Assembly: GCA_017621905.1 (NCBI GenBank)
Contig: JAGASC010000317.1
Location: forward strand, 1-6,184
Direction of reading: 5' to 3'
Origin: Roseburia sp.
Lineage (GTDB): Bacteria; Bacillota; Clostridia; Lachnospirales; Lachnospiraceae
DNA: 6,184 nucleotides
Part shown: positions 5,595 through 6,184 of the stretch, piece by piece
How the letters are laid out: each line of letters starts with the position of its first letter
Numbering within the stretch: the first letter of the stretch is position 1
Program-made: the position numbers and the translations under genes
Notes under the pieces: generated by a model
Told to the model about the DNA's origin: nothing
The model's input: only the letters and a program-made list of their open reading frames with translations
Databases searched by the model: none

Positions 5595-5626
5595 AAGAAA
5601 AAGCACTTGGTATAGCGGATTTTTTT
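5581..5626 (+). terminator. Strong bidirectional intrinsic terminator
   Basis: A 17-bp stem with two G-U pairs joins 5581-5597 (AAATCCGTTATACTAAG) and 5606-5622 around an 8-nt loop. It is followed by a T6 run (5621-5626). On the minus strand the stem is followed by a run of T complementary to the A-run at 5578-5583, so it can stop transcription from both sides. It insulates the ATPase gene from the mobile element. Confidence 0.8.
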
Positions 5627-5643
5627 AATTAGGAGGTGCTCTT

Positions 5644-6184
5644 ATGGGAAGAAATGTGGCCATTGGTGTACAAAATTATAATGAAATCATAGAGAATAAT
5701 TATTTTTATGTAGACAAAACAGCGTTTATCAGGGAATGGTGGGAAAGCGGTGATTCTGTAACCCTGATTACCCGTCCGCGCCGTTTCGGAAAAACCCTGA
5801 CTATGAGCATGGTGGAGCAGTTTTTTTCTGTGCAATATGCAGGCCGCGGAGATTTATTTGAAGGTCTCGATATCTGGCAGGAACAGAGCTATCGTGAAAT
5901 ACAGGGAACCTACCCGGTCATAGTACTGAGTTTTTCAGACGTGAAAGAGGACTCCTTTGATCAGGCGCGAAAAAAAATATGCCTGATTATCCAGACGCTA
6001 TACAAAAAGTATGATTTCCTGCTGGAAGGTAATCTTCTAAGTGAAAGAGAAAAAGAGGACTTTCAAAGGGTTTCTGCAAATATGGAAGATTACGAAGCAT
6101 CTTTTTCTATAAAAGCATTGTCAAATTATCTTTATCGTTATTATGGGAAAAAAGTAATCATTTTGCTGGACGAATATGATACTC
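5644..6184 (+). CDS. AAA-ATPase-like protein (AAA-ATPase_like / PD-(D/E)XK_9 type), 3'-partial
   Basis: The first 180 residues of a P-loop ATPase run off the window end. The opening (residues 5-35, AIGVQNYNEII, then YFYVDKTAFIREWWESGD) and TRPRRFGKTLTMSM with Walker A Lys50-Thr51 are typical of the AAA-ATPase-like family. Members usually carry a PD-(D/E)XK nuclease-fold domain at the C-terminus (about 500-580 aa in total). Walker B is VIILLDEYDT (171-180, Asp176-Glu177). No signal peptide or membrane segment is present, so it is probably cytoplasmic. The start is secure: AGGAGG (5631-5636) with 7-nt spacing to ATG 5644. It has its own terminator-insulated upstream region. The family is often present in many copies in gut Lachnospiraceae and Bacteroidetes, and its biological role is not established. 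The nuclease domain is expected but not seen here. Confidence 0.9.
   Translation, partial: MGRNVAIGVQNYNEIIENNYFYVDKTAFIREWWESGDSVTLITRPRRFGKTLTMSMVEQFFSVQYAGRGDLFEGLDIWQEQSYREIQGTYPVIVLSFSDVKEDSFDQARKKICLIIQTLYKKYDFLLEGNLLSEREKEDFQRVSANMEDYEASFSIKALSNYLYRYYGKKVIILLDEYDT

Noticed and set aside
5485..5628. 47-codon frame (ATG 5485) before the ATPase gene
   Set aside because: No ribosome site, and its second half is the terminator hairpin, so coding is unlikely.

Overview
The window looks like a chromosomal piece of a low- to mid-GC Firmicute, most likely a gut Lachnospiraceae-type clostridium. The grounds are codon usage, AGGAGG-type ribosome sites, a GH38 mannosidase of gut-bacterial style, an IS200/IS605 element with tnpA and tnpB, and an AAA-ATPase-like protein of a family common in that group. 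The species cannot be named from the sequence.

Layout. (1) Bases 1-1859 hold the C-terminal two thirds of a GH38 alpha-mannosidase; its N-terminus lies outside the window. (2) Bases 1860-3406 are a decayed region. It contains a metallophosphoesterase pseudogene that has lost its N-terminus and its middle, a short C-terminal coding remnant of unknown family on +, and a remnant on - resembling the end of a ferredoxin/flavin reductase. (3) Inside that region on the minus strand (2602-2692) is what I take to be an intact, undescribed small RNA gene. It has a TTGACA-N16-TATACT promoter, a predicted start exactly at the base of a 10-bp closing stem, a compact branched fold with a GNRA loop, and a U-tract at the end. 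(4) Bases 3407-5409 are a complete IS200/IS605 element. It has subterminal hairpins, a three-copy 33-bp-period palindrome array near the left end, tnpA (HUH/Y1 transposase) and tnpB (RNA-guided nuclease family, with a displaced RuvC-II glutamate). The right end is predicted to be the scaffold of an omega/right-end RNA. Its target motif is predicted to be TTAG. (5) Bases 5410-5643 carry an operator-like dyad and a strong bidirectional terminator. (6) Bases 5644-6184 begin an AAA-ATPase-like/PD-(D/E)XK-type protein that runs off the window.

How the parts work together. TnpA should excise and insert the element as single-stranded DNA through the two end hairpins. TnpB plus the right-end RNA would target sites flanked by the same TTAG motif and so help keep the element in place. 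The mannosidase, the small RNA and the AAA-ATPase show no functional link to the element. The decayed genes suggest a tolerant landing zone between two real genes. All family assignments come from motif recognition by eye; no search was run.
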